From positions 62,001 to 126,000 of the forward strand of contig NZ_CP063164.1 in assembly GCF_014931715.1 (NCBI RefSeq): a stretch of DNA of 64,000 nt. Reading direction: 5' to 3'. Position numbers and translations under genes: made by a program. The notes beneath the pieces are model-generated. The model was not told where the DNA came from, did not search any database, and was given only the letters and a program-made list of their open reading frames with translations. Shown in pieces: positions 34,887 to 44,210 of the stretch. This DNA is from Sulfurovum indicum. GTDB taxonomy: Bacteria; Campylobacterota; Campylobacteria; Campylobacterales; Sulfurovaceae. How positions within the stretch are numbered: the first letter of the stretch is position 1; each line of letters opens with the position of its first letter.

Positions 34887-36701
34887 TTGAGCGAAAATCT
34901 TATCGGTTACCTAGATGACCAGGGCAATATTATCGATACACAGAGTGCAGGGGAGAACTGCAACGCAACACCTATTGAGTATGACAACAGCGAAAAAGCA
35001 CTGGAGATTATCCGCCACTCTACGGCACACTTGATGGCACAGGCGATCTCGGAGCTCTATCCCAGCGCGAAGTTCTTTGTCGGACCGGTTGTAGACGAAG
35101 GATTCTATTATGACTTCAGAGTCGATGAGAAGATCTCGGAAGAGGATCTCAAAACAATCGAAAAGAAGATGAAAGAGCTTATCAAAAAGAAGTACAAGAT
35201 TGAAAAGTACGAGATATCCAAAGAGGAAGCACTTAGGAAATTTGCCAATGATGATCTGAAACAGGCGGTACTTTCACGTATCCCTGATGATAGAGTCTCT
35301 ATCTATAAGCAGGGTGACTTTGAAGATCTCTGTCGAGGACCACATGTCCCTGCACTGCGTTTTTTGAATAACTTCAAACTTACCCGTGTAGCGGGTGCCT
35401 ACCTTGGGGGTGATGAGAACGCTGAGATGCTCACCCGTATCTATGGTGTGGCATTTGCAACCAAAGAGGCGCTCAAGGCCTATACGATCATGATGGAAGA
35501 GGCGAAAAAGCGTGATCACCGTAAGATCGGTACGGAAATGGAACTTTTCATGTTCAATGAAGAGTCGGGTGCCGGACTGCCGTTCTGGATGCCTCAGGGA
35601 GCAAAGCTTCGTGCCAAACTTGAGGAGATCCTTCATAAAGCACACCGAGTCAGAGAGTATTATCCTGTACGCGGTCCGGAGATACTGAAATCTGATATGT
35701 GGAGAACCTCCGGACACTATGCCTGTTACGGAGAAAACATGTATCTGACCGAGATAGAGGATCAGGAGTACGGCATCAAACCGATGAACTGTATCGGACA
35801 TATTCAGATATTCAAGCAGACACAGAAGAGTTACCGTGATCTGCCGTTGAGGTATTATGAATACGGTGTGGTACACAGACATGAGAAATCGGGAGTACTT
35901 CACGGACTGCTTCGCGTAAGAGAATTTACTCAGGATGATGCACATATCTTCTGTACACCGGAGCAGATTGCTTCTGAGGTCCTTGAGGTAGTGGAGTTCG
36001 TTGACTCGGTTATGAAGCTCTTTGGTTTTGAGTATACGATGGAGATCGCAACCAAGCCGGAAAAAGCGATCGGTGAAGATGCTGTATGGGAGATGGCGAC
36101 ACAGGGGCTTAAAGAGGCTCTTGAAGGCAATGGCCTGCCGTACACGATCGATGAGGGTGGTGGTGCATTCTACGGACCGAAGATCGATATCAAGATCACT
36201 GATGCGATTGGCAGAAAGTGGCAGTGCGGGACCATCCAGGTAGACTTCAACCTGCCTGAGCGTTTTGATGTAGAGTATGTTGCAGAAGACAACAGCAGAA
36301 AACGTCCGGTTATGATCCACCGTGCTATTCTTGGATCATTCGAACGATTCATAGGTATCTTGACAGAACACTATGCAGGAGAGTTCCCGTTCTTTATTGC
36401 TCCGACACAGGTGATCTTTGTACCGATCTCCGAATCACATAAAGAGTATGCATACAGACTTAAGAAAAAGTTGCTCCTTGAGGGTATAGACTCTGAAGTT
36501 TATGACAAAAATGATTCACTCAACAAACGTATCAGAACCGCTGAAAAGCAGCGTGTTCCGTATGTTGTGATCATCGGGGATGAAGAAGTGAGCAATAACA
36601 GTGTCGCAATTCGTAACCGAAGAAGAAGAGAACAGTATAATCTTACACAAGACGAATTTATGGTAGAATTAACCAAACAACTTCAAGAAGGAAAAATTTG
36701 A
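34887..36701 (+). CDS. thrS: Threonyl-tRNA synthetase
   Basis: Class II aminoacyl-tRNA synthetase (604 residues). The editing domain has [12 protein letters not shown] and the Zn/catalytic core shows [30 protein letters not shown] (zinc Cys), [14 protein letters not shown] and [14 protein letters not shown]. The anticodon-binding domain is C-terminal. It is shorter than the E. coli enzyme because the N-terminal TGS domain is reduced, as in other Campylobacterota. An ATG at 34854 is in frame, but TTG at 34887 has an AAAAGG ribosome site 6 nt before it and fits the family start better. Confidence 0.95.
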   Translation: MSENLIGYLDDQGNIIDTQSAGENCNATPIEYDNSEKALEIIRHSTAHLMAQAISELYPSAKFFVGPVVDEGFYYDFRVDEKISEEDLKTIEKKMKELIKKKYKIEKYEISKEEALRKFANDDLKQAVLSRIPDDRVSIYKQGDFEDLCRGPHVPALRFLNNFKLTRVAGAYLGGDENAEMLTRIYGVAFATKEALKAYTIMMEEAKKRDHRKIGTEMELFMFNEESGAGLPFWMPQGAKLRAKLEEILHKAHRVREYYPVRGPEILKSDMWRTSGHYACYGENMYLTEIEDQEYGIKPMNCIGHIQIFKQTQKSYRDLPLRYYEYGVVHRHEKSGVLHGLLRVREFTQDDAHIFCTPEQIASEVLEVVEFVDSVMKLFGFEYTMEIATKPEKAIGEDAVWEMATQGLKEALEGNGLPYTIDEGGGAFYGPKIDIKITDAIGRKWQCGTIQVDFNLPERFDVEYVAEDNSRKRPVMIHRAILGSFERFIGILTEHYAGEFPFFIAPTQVIFVPISESHKEYAYRLKKKLLLEGIDSEVYDKNDSLNKRIRTAEKQRVPYVVIIGDEEVSNNSVAIRNRRRREQYNLTQDEFMVELTKQLQEGKI

Positions 36702-37246
36702 GTAGACAAAACGATAGAAACAGGGGTAGAAAAAAAGCTGACGATACCATCATGAATGATGCGATCCGCGCCAGTGAACTAAGAGTTTTAACAGATGATG
36801 GGGAACAATTCGGCATTATCTCAAGAGACGAAGCGTTAAAGATTGCAGAAGAGAAAGGACTTGACCTTGTGCTTGTCTCTCCTCAGGCAAAACCACCTGT
36901 TGCTAAGATTATGGACTACGGTAAACATAAATACCAACAAGAAAAGAAGAAAAAAGAGGCAAGAAAGAATCAGAAGAAGATCGAAGTCAAAGAGGTTAAG
37001 TTCTCTTGCAAGATCGCTGAGAACGACATTGCCTACAAAGTAAAGCATGCACGTGAATTTCTTGAAAAAGGCAAACACGTAAAACTGAGAGTATTCCTGA
37101 GAGGGCGCGAGATGGCTAACCCTGAGTGGGGTGTTGAAGTGCTCAACCGTGTCTGGCCGATGCTTGAGGATATTGCACAGCTTGAGTCACCTCCGAAGCA
37201 GGAGGGACGTTACATCAATATGTACGTCACACCGCTTAAGAAGTAA
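36698..37246 (+). CDS. infC: Translation initiation factor IF-3
   Basis: Initiation factor that prevents premature 30S-50S joining and checks start codons (182 residues). Blocks: [58 protein letters not shown] and [18 protein letters not shown]. The start codon is TTG (36698), overlapping the thrS stop as TTGA, with an AGAAGGA site upstream. A non-AUG start is typical for infC, where IF-3 represses its own translation. Confidence 0.96.
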   Translation: MSRQNDRNRGRKKADDTIMNDAIRASELRVLTDDGEQFGIISRDEALKIAEEKGLDLVLVSPQAKPPVAKIMDYGKHKYQQEKKKKEARKNQKKIEVKEVKFSCKIAENDIAYKVKHAREFLEKGKHVKLRVFLRGREMANPEWGVEVLNRVWPMLEDIAQLESPPKQEGRYINMYVTPLKK

Positions 37247-37272
37247 GTACGCCTCTCTCAAAATACTTCCTC

Positions 37273-37290
37273 GCACTCCTTATGGAGTGC
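37273..37290 (+). terminator. Hairpin after infC
   Basis: GCACTCC-TTAT-GGAGTGC perfect 7-bp stem 26 bp beyond infC. It lacks a T-run directly behind. Confidence 0.55.
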
Positions 37291-37351
37291 AGAGAATACT
37301 TATAACATTTTCTTTTGATCCAATGTTGGTTTGCATATTCTCTTTATTACT

Positions 37352-37383
37352 CTTTTTCTTTGTTACGTCAACAAAGAAAAAAG
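37352..37383. terminator. Strong bidirectional terminator between infC and mutS7
   Basis: CTTTTTCTTTGTT pairs over at least 12 bp with AACAAAGAAAAA around a 5-nt loop ACGTC. A/T-rich arms serve both strands. It separates convergent infC and mutS7. Confidence 0.75.
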
Positions 37384-37528
37384 AAAGAGTGATACAGAGT
37401 CATCTTGTAAAATATCTGCGCTTTGCTGCAAAACTGCTGTGACACCATAAATTTTTTGAGCAGGAACTTTCACAGATTTCTAAAACCCGTTGACAAGAGT
37501 AGATGATCAGTCTAAGTATTTTATATGC

Positions 37529-40465
37529 TCAATGCTCATTGATCTGATAATGCAGTTTGAGGCCTTCTGATGTCATCATAAAGCCTGATATGACGATCTT
37601 TCCCTCATGTACCATCTGGTGATGTTGTCTGCAGAGGGGGATGAGGTTGTATTTGTGGTTTTTATGGAAATGGTCGATGTGACCAGTTTCGTTTGCCTGA
37701 TTCTGATGGGCAATGTGGTGGACATCTTCGACATTTTTGTCACACAGGGCACATTTTGTCAGGTAGAGGGCTTTGTTGTATTTGCTGCTTTTCTGTCTGC
37801 GCAGTTTTTTAACCTCACTGTCTGAGTGGTTCAGGCTCTCACGGATATCTTGTGCTGTTTGAAGAAACTCTTTATCCATATGCAGTGATTTGGCGAACTC
37901 AAGCCCGTAGAGACTGTCTCCCTGCCCCAGCTGCAGTACACGGTTGTAGATGAGGGTGTCGCTGCACTCATCGTATTTAATACCAAGGTGAAGGAAGATG
38001 AGATGTTTAAGCTCTTTAAGCTGGGCGATATTGCCCAGCTGATGCAGGTGGGTAGCAAAAATGAAGGTAGAACGCAAAGAGATGAGCTTCAAGATAGCCG
38101 AAGAGACGATGGCAAGTGCAGATTCGGTTTCGGTTCCCTGTGATATCTCATCTCCAAGTATCAGTGAGCGTGTATCGGCACGGTTGAAGATGTTCTTTAG
38201 TTCCATCATCTCCACAGAGAAGGTGCTTAAGCCTTTGTAGAGGTTGTCCTTGCTCACAATACGGGTAAAGAGTTTGTCGTACATTCCAAAACGCAATTCA
38301 ACTGCCGGTACAAAAAAACCTGCCTGGGCCAGTATCACCGACAGCCCAATGCTCTTCATAAGTGAAGACTTTCCTGAAGAGTTGATACCGTAAAGCAATA
38401 CACCAAGTACATCCTCCCCATTACTGGCATTTAGGGTAATGTGGTTGTGTACTGTATTGTTGTTCTCTCCAAGATAGATATCGTTAGGAACATAAATGCC
38501 CCGCTCATCATTGGCCTCGATGATAGGATGCCTGAGTCCGATCGCTTCATAGAAGTTGCCCTCTTCAATGATAGGACGGACAAGATTCATGCTTTTGGCA
38601 CATTTTGCTGTAGAGATAGCGACATCAATATTTGCGATGAAGACAATGAGCTTATCAAGCAGAAGGGAAAAGCGCTTCTCCAGCAGGTTCAGACTCTCAA
38701 TGTAGCGCTGTTTGACAAGTGAGATCAGTTTGATCTGTGCTGTCTCATAGGAGCGGGTAATTTCGTCAAAGAGCGGAGCCTGGACTTTGACAGCGTTTTT
38801 AAGGTGTTTGTACTGGAAGTCCTTAAAGAAGTGGTGTTGGTTGTCAATGGTGACAAAAGAGTCTTTGAGTCTCTTTTCTATAAGGGAGAAACGGTTCTTT
38901 GTCAGGTTGATAAAGTAACCCTCACTCTCCAGATAGCTTACGGAAGTATAGCGTGTACCGGAAGAAGAGAAGAGCTTGTCTTTATCAAAGAGTGACTCGA
39001 CATGTTCAGCAACCTGTTCCATTTTGTCAACCTCTTTTTGTTGCGATCTGACAATAGTATCAATAGCAGGATAGACCCCTTGCTTGAATATATTGTCATT
39101 GATCTGCTCGATCCGGAAGCGTGCACAGATGTCCAGTTCGAATGTCTCTTCAAGTACGGTAAGCATCTCCTGTGTTTCATCCTGAAGGTGAGTTTCTATC
39201 TCCAATCCATTTACCTGGGCATCTTCAAGCAGTTTCAGGACTGACTCCAGTGACATAGCAATATATGTCAGTTCTACAGGATGGAGCTTCCGAAGCTTTA
39301 TGCGCCGCGCTATACGCTCCAGATCATAGATCTGCTTGAGGTGTGTCTCGAAACGGTCAATACTTGGCATCAGTTTCTCTACCAGATCGTAACGCTCTTC
39401 CAGTAGAGATTTGTCACAGATGGGGTTGAGCAGCCGTTCTTTGAGCAGGCGTTTTCCAAAGGCGGTTGATGTTTTGTCAATAAGGTCAAGCAGGGTCATC
39501 TCCCCAGGGTCACGACTGATGACAGAAAGCTGCTCCATCGCATTGTTGCCGATGTACATATAGCGGCTGTTACCCAGAAACTGCGGACGGTTCATCTTCT
39601 CTATAATACTCTCATCATGCTCAATAATAAAGTCGATGAGCACGGCCAGTGCTTCCGTTGTGTAAGGGTGTCGTTCAAGGTCGAGAAACTCTATGGCACT
39701 GAGAAAAGAGTTTATCTCGAAGATGCGGTTAAAGAGTTCGTTCTGGTAGGTGATCTTGAAGTGTCTGGTGTTGACTGTACAGTGTATCGAGCTCAGCTCC
39801 AGGTAGTGTGTCAGCCACTCAAGATCGATCTCTTTGCTCTCCAGTGTGATGATCACTTCTGAAGTTGTATAGGTCTGCAGCAGATTGAACGCTTCATCGA
39901 GTGCATAGGTTTTGTCATCGCGTGTTGAGTGGATCTCATTGCAGATGGTCTTTCCTGTACTGACATCGATGGCTGCATACCCTACTGAGTAGATCCCGGC
40001 ATTTGCATCAATGAGCAAAGAGACAATATTGTTTTCTGTCGGTTCGCTCAGATACTCGAAGTTGGTACCTGGACTGATAATGTTGGCCACATAGCGTTTT
40101 ACATTGGGCATCTCGCCTTTTTGTTTAACAACAATAATGGTGTATTTTTTGGTAGCGATGAGACGTGAGAGGTAACGGTCGAGTGAAACTGCCGGTACGC
40201 CGGCAAGCAGCGGATTGCTGACAGAGTTCTCCAGTACAGCTTTGCTTTTACGGGTAAGCTGGATATTGAGCAGCTCAGCGATCTCCTTGGCTTTTCCGAT
40301 TTTAAGGTCGTCATTATTGACCTCATAGACCTCGAAGAAGGTGCCGATCTCCATAAGAACAAGAGCATCTTTACCGTACTTCTCTTCAAAATGGCGCTGC
40401 AGGTCGAAGTAGATCTCAGTAAGAAGTCTTTTTTTTTGGGAAAGTATTTCAGTTGCTTTGTCCAC
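37529..40465 (-). CDS. mutS7: MutS7-type DNA mismatch protein with C-terminal HNH nuclease domain
   Basis: Large MutS homologue of 978 residues. Domain I has GTFFEVYE (41-48), matching the mismatch-wedge F-x-E motif. The ATPase has Walker A GINSSGKS (693-700), [13 protein letters not shown], Walker B LILGDE (768-773) and THLHQLG. The C-terminal 75 residues form an HNH domain: CALC (905-908), [12 protein letters not shown] and QHH (945-949), with zinc-type Cys pairs. This architecture is that of MutS7, known in Campylobacterota, giant viruses and octocoral mitochondria. It may combine mismatch recognition with nicking, since these bacteria lack MutL/MutH. It lies on the minus strand between infC and rpmI. 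Confidence 0.94.
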   Translation of the reverse strand: MDKATEILSQKKRLLTEIYFDLQRHFEEKYGKDALVLMEIGTFFEVYEVNNDDLKIGKAKEIAELLNIQLTRKSKAVLENSVSNPLLAGVPAVSLDRYLSRLIATKKYTIIVVKQKGEMPNVKRYVANIISPGTNFEYLSEPTENNIVSLLIDANAGIYSVGYAAIDVSTGKTICNEIHSTRDDKTYALDEAFNLLQTYTTSEVIITLESKEIDLEWLTHYLELSSIHCTVNTRHFKITYQNELFNRIFEINSFLSAIEFLDLERHPYTTEALAVLIDFIIEHDESIIEKMNRPQFLGNSRYMYIGNNAMEQLSVISRDPGEMTLLDLIDKTSTAFGKRLLKERLLNPICDKSLLEERYDLVEKLMPSIDRFETHLKQIYDLERIARRIKLRKLHPVELTYIAMSLESVLKLLEDAQVNGLEIETHLQDETQEMLTVLEETFELDICARFRIEQINDNIFKQGVYPAIDTIVRSQQKEVDKMEQVAEHVESLFDKDKLFSSSGTRYTSVSYLESEGYFINLTKNRFSLIEKRLKDSFVTIDNQHHFFKDFQYKHLKNAVKVQAPLFDEITRSYETAQIKLISLVKQRYIESLNLLEKRFSLLLDKLIVFIANIDVAISTAKCAKSMNLVRPIIEEGNFYEAIGLRHPIIEANDERGIYVPNDIYLGENNNTVHNHITLNASNGEDVLGVLLYGINSSGKSSLMKSIGLSVILAQAGFFVPAVELRFGMYDKLFTRIVSKDNLYKGLSTFSVEMMELKNIFNRADTRSLILGDEISQGTETESALAIVSSAILKLISLRSTFIFATHLHQLGNIAQLKELKHLIFLHLGIKYDECSDTLIYNRVLQLGQGDSLYGLEFAKSLHMDKEFLQTAQDIRESLNHSDSEVKKLRRQKSSKYNKALYLTKCALCDKNVEDVHHIAHQNQANETGHIDHFHKNHKYNLIPLCRQHHQMVHEGKIVISGFMMTSEGLKLHYQINEH

Positions 40466-40582
40466 GAAGTGCCCTCTGTTTTAGTGAAAATATTTTAACA
40501 CATATGTTCCCTGAATATGCTTGTTTGTCAAGCCGGCAGATGAAGGATAACATTAATTTATAAATATTTCAGAAAATTTCGG

Positions 40583-40588
40583 TATAAT
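40583..40588 (+). promoter_or_regulatory. Likely -10 box of rpmI-rplT
   Basis: TATAAT in CGGTATAATACCG, itself part of a small palindrome, 70 bp before rpmI. It gives rpmI-rplT a promoter of its own, as needed after separation from infC. Confidence 0.65.
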
Positions 40589-40657
40589 ACCGTCCCATTT
40601 TATGACAATAGAACAGCAGTTCCATTGCACATAAAAAATTCAACAGGGAGTAAGCAT

Positions 40658-40849
40658 ATGCCTAAAATGAAAAGCGTAAAAGGCGCTGTAAAGCGTTTTA
40701 AAGTGAAAAAAAGCGGCAAGATCAAAAGAGGAACGGCGTACAGAAGCCACATCCTTACCAAAGTTGACGGCAAGCATCACAGACAGATGAGAAGTCCGAA
40801 GCATGTTGACGCAGTAGATGCAAAAAACATCAAAGAGATGATCGTATAA
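40658..40849 (+). CDS. rpmI: 50S ribosomal protein L35
   Basis: Ribosomal protein of 63 residues, very basic, starting MPKMKSVKGAVKRFKVKKSG, the L35 signature. ATG 40658 is preceded by AGGGAG at suitable distance; the in-frame ATG at 40625 is not the family start. Cotranscribed with rplT 102 bp downstream. Confidence 0.97.
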   Translation: MPKMKSVKGAVKRFKVKKSGKIKRGTAYRSHILTKVDGKHHRQMRSPKHVDAVDAKNIKEMIV

Positions 40850-40874
40850 GACGATTCAACTGAAGTAGAGGTTC

Positions 40875-40913
40875 CCCCGAAAACGGGGCAAGTTCAAACT
40901 CTGAGAAGTTTGA
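40875..40913 (+). promoter_or_regulatory. Two hairpins in the rpmI-rplT spacer
   Basis: CCCCG-AAAA-CGGGG (40875-40888) and TCAAACT-CTGAGA-AGTTTGA (40894-40913) are perfect stems in the 102-bp spacer upstream of rplT. In other bacteria L20 binds its own leader to repress translation; these stems are candidates for that. Confidence 0.45.
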
Positions 40914-40951
40914 CACCTATTTCTGAATAAAGAAAACGGTAAAGGAAAACC

Positions 40952-41308
40952 ATGAGAGTAAAAACTGGTATTGTTAGACACAGACGTCACAAAAAACTAT
41001 TAAAACAGGCAAGAGGGTTCTACAGCGGTAGAAGAAAACATTTCAGAAAAGCGAAAGAACAACTCGAGCGTTCATTAGTATATGCTTACAGAGATAGAAG
41101 ACAAAAGAAAAGAGATTTCAGAAAACTCTGGATCATTCGTATTAATGCGGCGGCAAGACTCAATGGCTTGAACTATTCAAGATTTATGCACGGTCTTAAA
41201 CTCGCAAACATCGAGCTTGACAGAAAGATTCTTGCCGATATGGCAATGAACAATCCTGAAGCCTTCACTAAAGTAGCGGAAGCTTCCAAAGCAGCATTGG
41301 CTAAATAA
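40952..41308 (+). CDS. rplT: 50S ribosomal protein L20
   Basis: Ribosomal protein of 118 residues needed early in 50S assembly. The family start [20 protein letters not shown] and the blocks [36 protein letters not shown] and NYSRFMHGL are clear. A strong terminator follows. Confidence 0.98.
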   Translation: MRVKTGIVRHRRHKKLLKQARGFYSGRRKHFRKAKEQLERSLVYAYRDRRQKKRDFRKLWIIRINAAARLNGLNYSRFMHGLKLANIELDRKILADMAMNNPEAFTKVAEASKAALAK

Positions 41309-41319
41309 TTCTATTTCCT

Positions 41320-41337
41320 GGGGAGCTTTTGCTCCCC
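41320..41337 (+). terminator. Terminator after rplT
   Basis: GGGGAGC-TTTT-GCTCCCC perfect 7-bp GC-rich stem, 11 bp beyond rplT, followed by ATCCCTTT. Confidence 0.8.
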
Positions 41338-41502
41338 ATCCCTTTATCTTCTTATATCATTCTCCCATTTTGCTTCACTTTATTTAAGCTAATATAAAGA
41401 TATGCTATTATCAATGATTTTTACGGACATGATGCAGGTGATCTGGACTTTTAGATGCATAGTGTTGCAACAGGGGTCTCTTTCGGAAGAGGGAAGGCTG
41501 TA

Positions 41503-42240
41503 CTATCCCTTTTTAATATCTCCCGAATAGGCAATGATCCCGGGTCTGAGGTTGCATACATGTTCAAATCCCAAAGCCTTCATAGCGTGCTGTACCTGGA
41601 AACTTCTGCTTCCAGTATGGCAGTAAACGATGACAGGGGAGTCTTTCTTATCATTGTGTTCTTCGATTTTTGCATAGAACTGTGAGGTTGGTACAAGAGA
41701 GTCTGTTCCTGCGATGTGCCCCATCTGGAATTCCATAAATTCACGTACATCTATCAGTGTAAAGTCAACCATACCCAGATTTCTGGCTTCAAGGAGTGCC
41801 TCAAGTTCATCTCCATCAAGCTGTTCTTCTTTCAGCAGCATCCGGGCTTGCTCTTTGGTAAGGCCTTTTGAGTGCTGGTGTACGACCTCTTCTATCTCAT
41901 CATGTTGTGCCTGTGCTGCAGCATATTCGGGAGTACAGAATATTCCGCAGTGGCACAGCCCGTCTTCCGGGATCTCCTTTTCAAGAGCCGGTTTACACGG
42001 ACAGATACGGTTATCAGCACTCTTTTGCTCCTCTTTGGTTTCTCCAATGACCATGAAACAGGGACAGAATCTTTTACCGTAAATAAGCTTGTTGCGTGCA
42101 AGCCCCATGGCGACACCTTCGTTGACCTCTTCATTGGGGTTCTGTACGAACCCGAACTGCTTGTTGACCTTTTGTACAAAATTCCATGTTTTTTCCAGTT
42201 CTGCCTGGAATTCATCAGAATGCATATCTATCTGCTGCAT
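41503..42240 (-). CDS. Ferredoxin-thioredoxin reductase-like/rhodanese fusion
   Basis: Cytoplasmic redox protein of 245 residues with two joined domains. The N-terminal part carries the FTR catalytic-chain pattern of three Cys pairs: FCPC (59-61), ICPC (80-82) and LCHC (96-98) plus Cys102, expected to hold a 4Fe-4S cluster and a redox disulfide. The C-terminal rhodanese domain has DVREFMEFQMGHIAG and the catalytic Cys207 loop YCHTGSRS. The fusion suggests coupling of sulfane-sulfur handling with Fe-S based thiol reduction. Function beyond the domains is inferred. Alone on the minus strand, followed by a lipoprotein gene upstream. Confidence 0.9.
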   Translation of the reverse strand: MQQIDMHSDEFQAELEKTWNFVQKVNKQFGFVQNPNEEVNEGVAMGLARNKLIYGKRFCPCFMVIGETKEEQKSADNRICPCKPALEKEIPEDGLCHCGIFCTPEYAAAQAQHDEIEEVVHQHSKGLTKEQARMLLKEEQLDGDELEALLEARNLGMVDFTLIDVREFMEFQMGHIAGTDSLVPTSQFYAKIEEHNDKKDSPVIVYCHTGSRSFQVQHAMKALGFEHVCNLRPGIIAYSGDIKKG

Positions 42241-42249
42241 GATAGTCCT

Positions 42250-42735
42250 TTAATAGGTTGTTTTGTTAAGCTCCTGTGCAATAGTATCAAATTCTTTTGC
42301 AAACTCTGCCATTCTCTCAGCCCAGTGCTCCAAAAAATTTTTGGTTTTGTTCAGATCGATATGAATATGTGTTTCATTGACTTCTATACCGGCCTCTTTC
42401 TCTTCAACTACCCCTCGGTGTATATCAGCAGTCAGCCTGTCTGTTTTTTCTTTCACTGTTTTGGCAAATTGTTCCAAGTAGCTTTTTGTCTTGTCGGTAT
42501 CGATAATGATCTTTCCGTCAGGAGTGGTGATAATACCGATATTTGCAAGTTTCCCCTGCTGTTGTATTTCAAGCTCTCTCTTACGTTTGGCTTCTGCTTC
42601 TGCTTGGAGCTCTCTGAGCAGCTCTTCTCTTGCCTGTTGTGCCACTTTTTTATCATGTTCAGCCTGGTCTTTTTGTTTTTCCTGGCATCCTGTGAGCGCT
42701 GCAAGAACAATAAGAGATATAAGTATTTGTTTCAT
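42250..42735 (-). CDS. Lipoprotein of unknown function
   Basis: Predicted lipoprotein of 161 residues with lipobox LAALTGC. The following 45 residues are a highly charged helix (likely coiled coil, QQAREELLRELQAEAEAKRK). The rest has two similar segments, IIIDTDKTKSYLEQFAKTV and IHIDLNKTKNFLEHWAERM, an internal duplication of about 55 residues apart. No family recognised. It is 9 bp upstream of the FTR-rhodanese gene and likely cotranscribed. Confidence 0.82.
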   Translation of the reverse strand: MKQILISLIVLAALTGCQEKQKDQAEHDKKVAQQAREELLRELQAEAEAKRKRELEIQQQGKLANIGIITTPDGKIIIDTDKTKSYLEQFAKTVKEKTDRLTADIHRGVVEEKEAGIEVNETHIHIDLNKTKNFLEHWAERMAEFAKEFDTIAQELNKTTY

Positions 42736-42823
42736 GAAGTACCTTTTTTTGAATAAAAGATATTATACATGATTTGTGAAGAAAATGTGAAAGTGTGTGC
42801 CAAAGGCACACGAATAGGGAGAG

Positions 42824-43189
42824 TTAGTTGGAACCGCATTTGCCTTTGCCGCATTTACCGCTTTTTTTCATATCTTCCATCTTTTTACTTTCCATTGTCC
42901 CGGCACCGGATTTGCCGGCTTGGCATTTTTGTCCTTTGGGAGATACTTTGTTTGCACCGCATTTACCAGCCTGACACTTCATCTCTTTGGGGACACCTTT
43001 CCCTTCACCGCATTTGCCTGCTTGACATTTCATCTTTTTGGGAGATACTTTGTTTGCACCACATTTACCGGTTTGACACTTCATCTCTTTGGGTGCTTCT
43101 TTCCCTGATCCGCAGGTAGCGTTAGCTGCAGTAAGTGTAAAGGCGGCGGCACCCGCGATGATAAGTCCAAGTTGTAGCAATTTTTTCAT
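42824..43189 (-). CDS. Exported Cys-rich GKCG-repeat peptide (HvfA-like)
   Basis: Exported low-complexity protein of 121 residues. Signal peptide about 1-24 (ending LTAANATC). The mature part is repeated Lys/Cys/Gly units: MKCQTGKCGANK, MKCQAGKCGEGK, MKCQAGKCGANK, QKCQAGKSGAG and a final GKCGKGKCGSN. This resembles HvfA/bufferin-type metallophore peptides, whose EGKCG motifs are modified by MNIO (DUF692) enzymes and which occur with a DoxX protein. DoxX is indeed 17 bp upstream here, but no MNIO gene is in the window. Start 43189 has an AAGGA site; a longer frame to 43267 overlaps doxX. Confidence 0.85.
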   Translation of the reverse strand: MKKLLQLGLIIAGAAAFTLTAANATCGSGKEAPKEMKCQTGKCGANKVSPKKMKCQAGKCGEGKGVPKEMKCQAGKCGANKVSPKGQKCQAGKSGAGTMESKKMEDMKKSGKCGKGKCGSN

Positions 43190-43205
43190 GATTTTTCCTT
43201 TTTTA

Positions 43206-43643
43206 TTATTGTTCATCCCCAAACAGCAGGTGGTCGAGACTGAATTTTCCGGCTCCAAACGAAGCAAATATAGTTAAGAACAACATATAGTAAAGCGGTA
43301 TCTCAAAACCGTTGTTACCAGCACTGAATCCGTGTGGAAGGTGTACCGTGATGATCGCTACTGTCATAACAACGATCAAGGGAAGTGAGATAAGACGCGT
43401 AAAGAGTCCCAATGTCAAAAGAACTACACCTGTTATTTCAGTTGTTGCAGCCATATAGGCATTAAGTGTCGGGAACGGAATGCCTATAGAGCCAAACCAT
43501 GTTGCTACTGCACTGATGTCAGACCACTTCTGCATAGCCGGTTCATAGAAACCGTATGCGATAGCCAGACGGGCAAACAGCAAGGAGAGACTCTGTCCAT
43601 GACTTAACAGATCTTTTGTAAATGGGTAGATATGTTTTAACAT
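43206..43643 (-). CDS. DoxX-family membrane protein
   Basis: Inner-membrane protein of 145 residues with four hydrophobic segments, typical of DoxX/DoxD-like proteins. Blocks: LLFARLAIAYGFYEPAMQKW, WFGSIGIPFPTLNAYMAATTEI, GVVLLTLGLFTRLISLPLI and HGFSAGNNGFEIPLYY. In hvf-type clusters a DoxX protein (HvfD) accompanies the Cys-rich peptide, and these two genes are adjacent here in one orientation. Role: probable redox or metal-stress function in the membrane. Confidence 0.9.
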   Translation of the reverse strand: MLKHIYPFTKDLLSHGQSLSLLFARLAIAYGFYEPAMQKWSDISAVATWFGSIGIPFPTLNAYMAATTEITGVVLLTLGLFTRLISLPLIVVMTVAIITVHLPHGFSAGNNGFEIPLYYMLFLTIFASFGAGKFSLDHLLFGDEQ

Positions 43644-43823
43644 GGGAACTCCTTTTTAGATTTTTTATATGCCGTATCACAATGATTTGATACAGTGAAA
43701 GTATAGGGTAACTGTTGTGTAATGCGTGTGTAAATGTTTAAGATCGGAGTGTTGGTATATGTATGCTGTCAGCAGGCAGAACATGATTGGTGTATGGAGG
43801 AAGAGGAAAGGGAATTTGTATAA
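43644..43823. other. doxX upstream region
   Basis: No gene. Contains the doxX promoter area with a GTATCA-N8-TGATAC palindrome (43674-43693), then MITE copy 3 begins. Confidence 0.6.
43674..43693. promoter_or_regulatory. Palindrome upstream of doxX
   Basis: GTATCA-CAATGATT-TGATAC, a 6+6 perfect inverted repeat 31 bp before the doxX start. Form and place fit a repressor operator; the cognate regulator is not known. Confidence 0.4.
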
Positions 43824-44088
43824 GGGCACCTCTAATAACCCCATACGCCCATAATGGGTTTTGCAGATGTGAGATTTTGCAAGAGGCTTTCAAGTCCTAG
43901 CCAAAGCTAAGACGATGGAAGCCTCTTGTGAAAGATCGCGTCTGCAAAGCCCACCCTTTGGGCAATGCCGGCTTTGCCCTATGCGGCGTTACACTTTTTC
44001 GACTTAGCTACGGCTAGGTCTGTAAAGTGTGCCTTGCCTAGAACAAAGCCGGCAATGTTATGAGCATATGGGGTTATTAGAGGTGCCC
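43824..44088 (-). mobile_element. MITE-like element, copy 3 (265 bp, inverted)
   Basis: Third copy, opposite orientation to copies 1 and 2, with target duplication ATAA (43820-43823 and 44089-44092). Here hairpin B is better paired: the arm reads AAGAGGCTTCC where copies 1 and 2 read AAGATGCTTCC. It lies between the 3' end of the small Cys-rich lipoprotein gene and the doxX promoter region. Confidence 0.92.
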
Positions 44089-44210
44089 ATAAGATCAAAT
44101 ATTTCCGGATGAATAGTGATCAACGGAATAAGAAAAGAGTATGCTGTGTTACGAATAACGATGCGCAACACAGGAAGCCGGGTAAAGAGGGAGTGTGAAG
44201 CAAATAAATA

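Noticed and set aside
41872-42756. 294-codon plus-strand frame opposite the FTR-rhodanese and lipoprotein genes
   Set aside because: Both minus-strand genes have signal or catalytic motifs and good starts. The plus frame has none.
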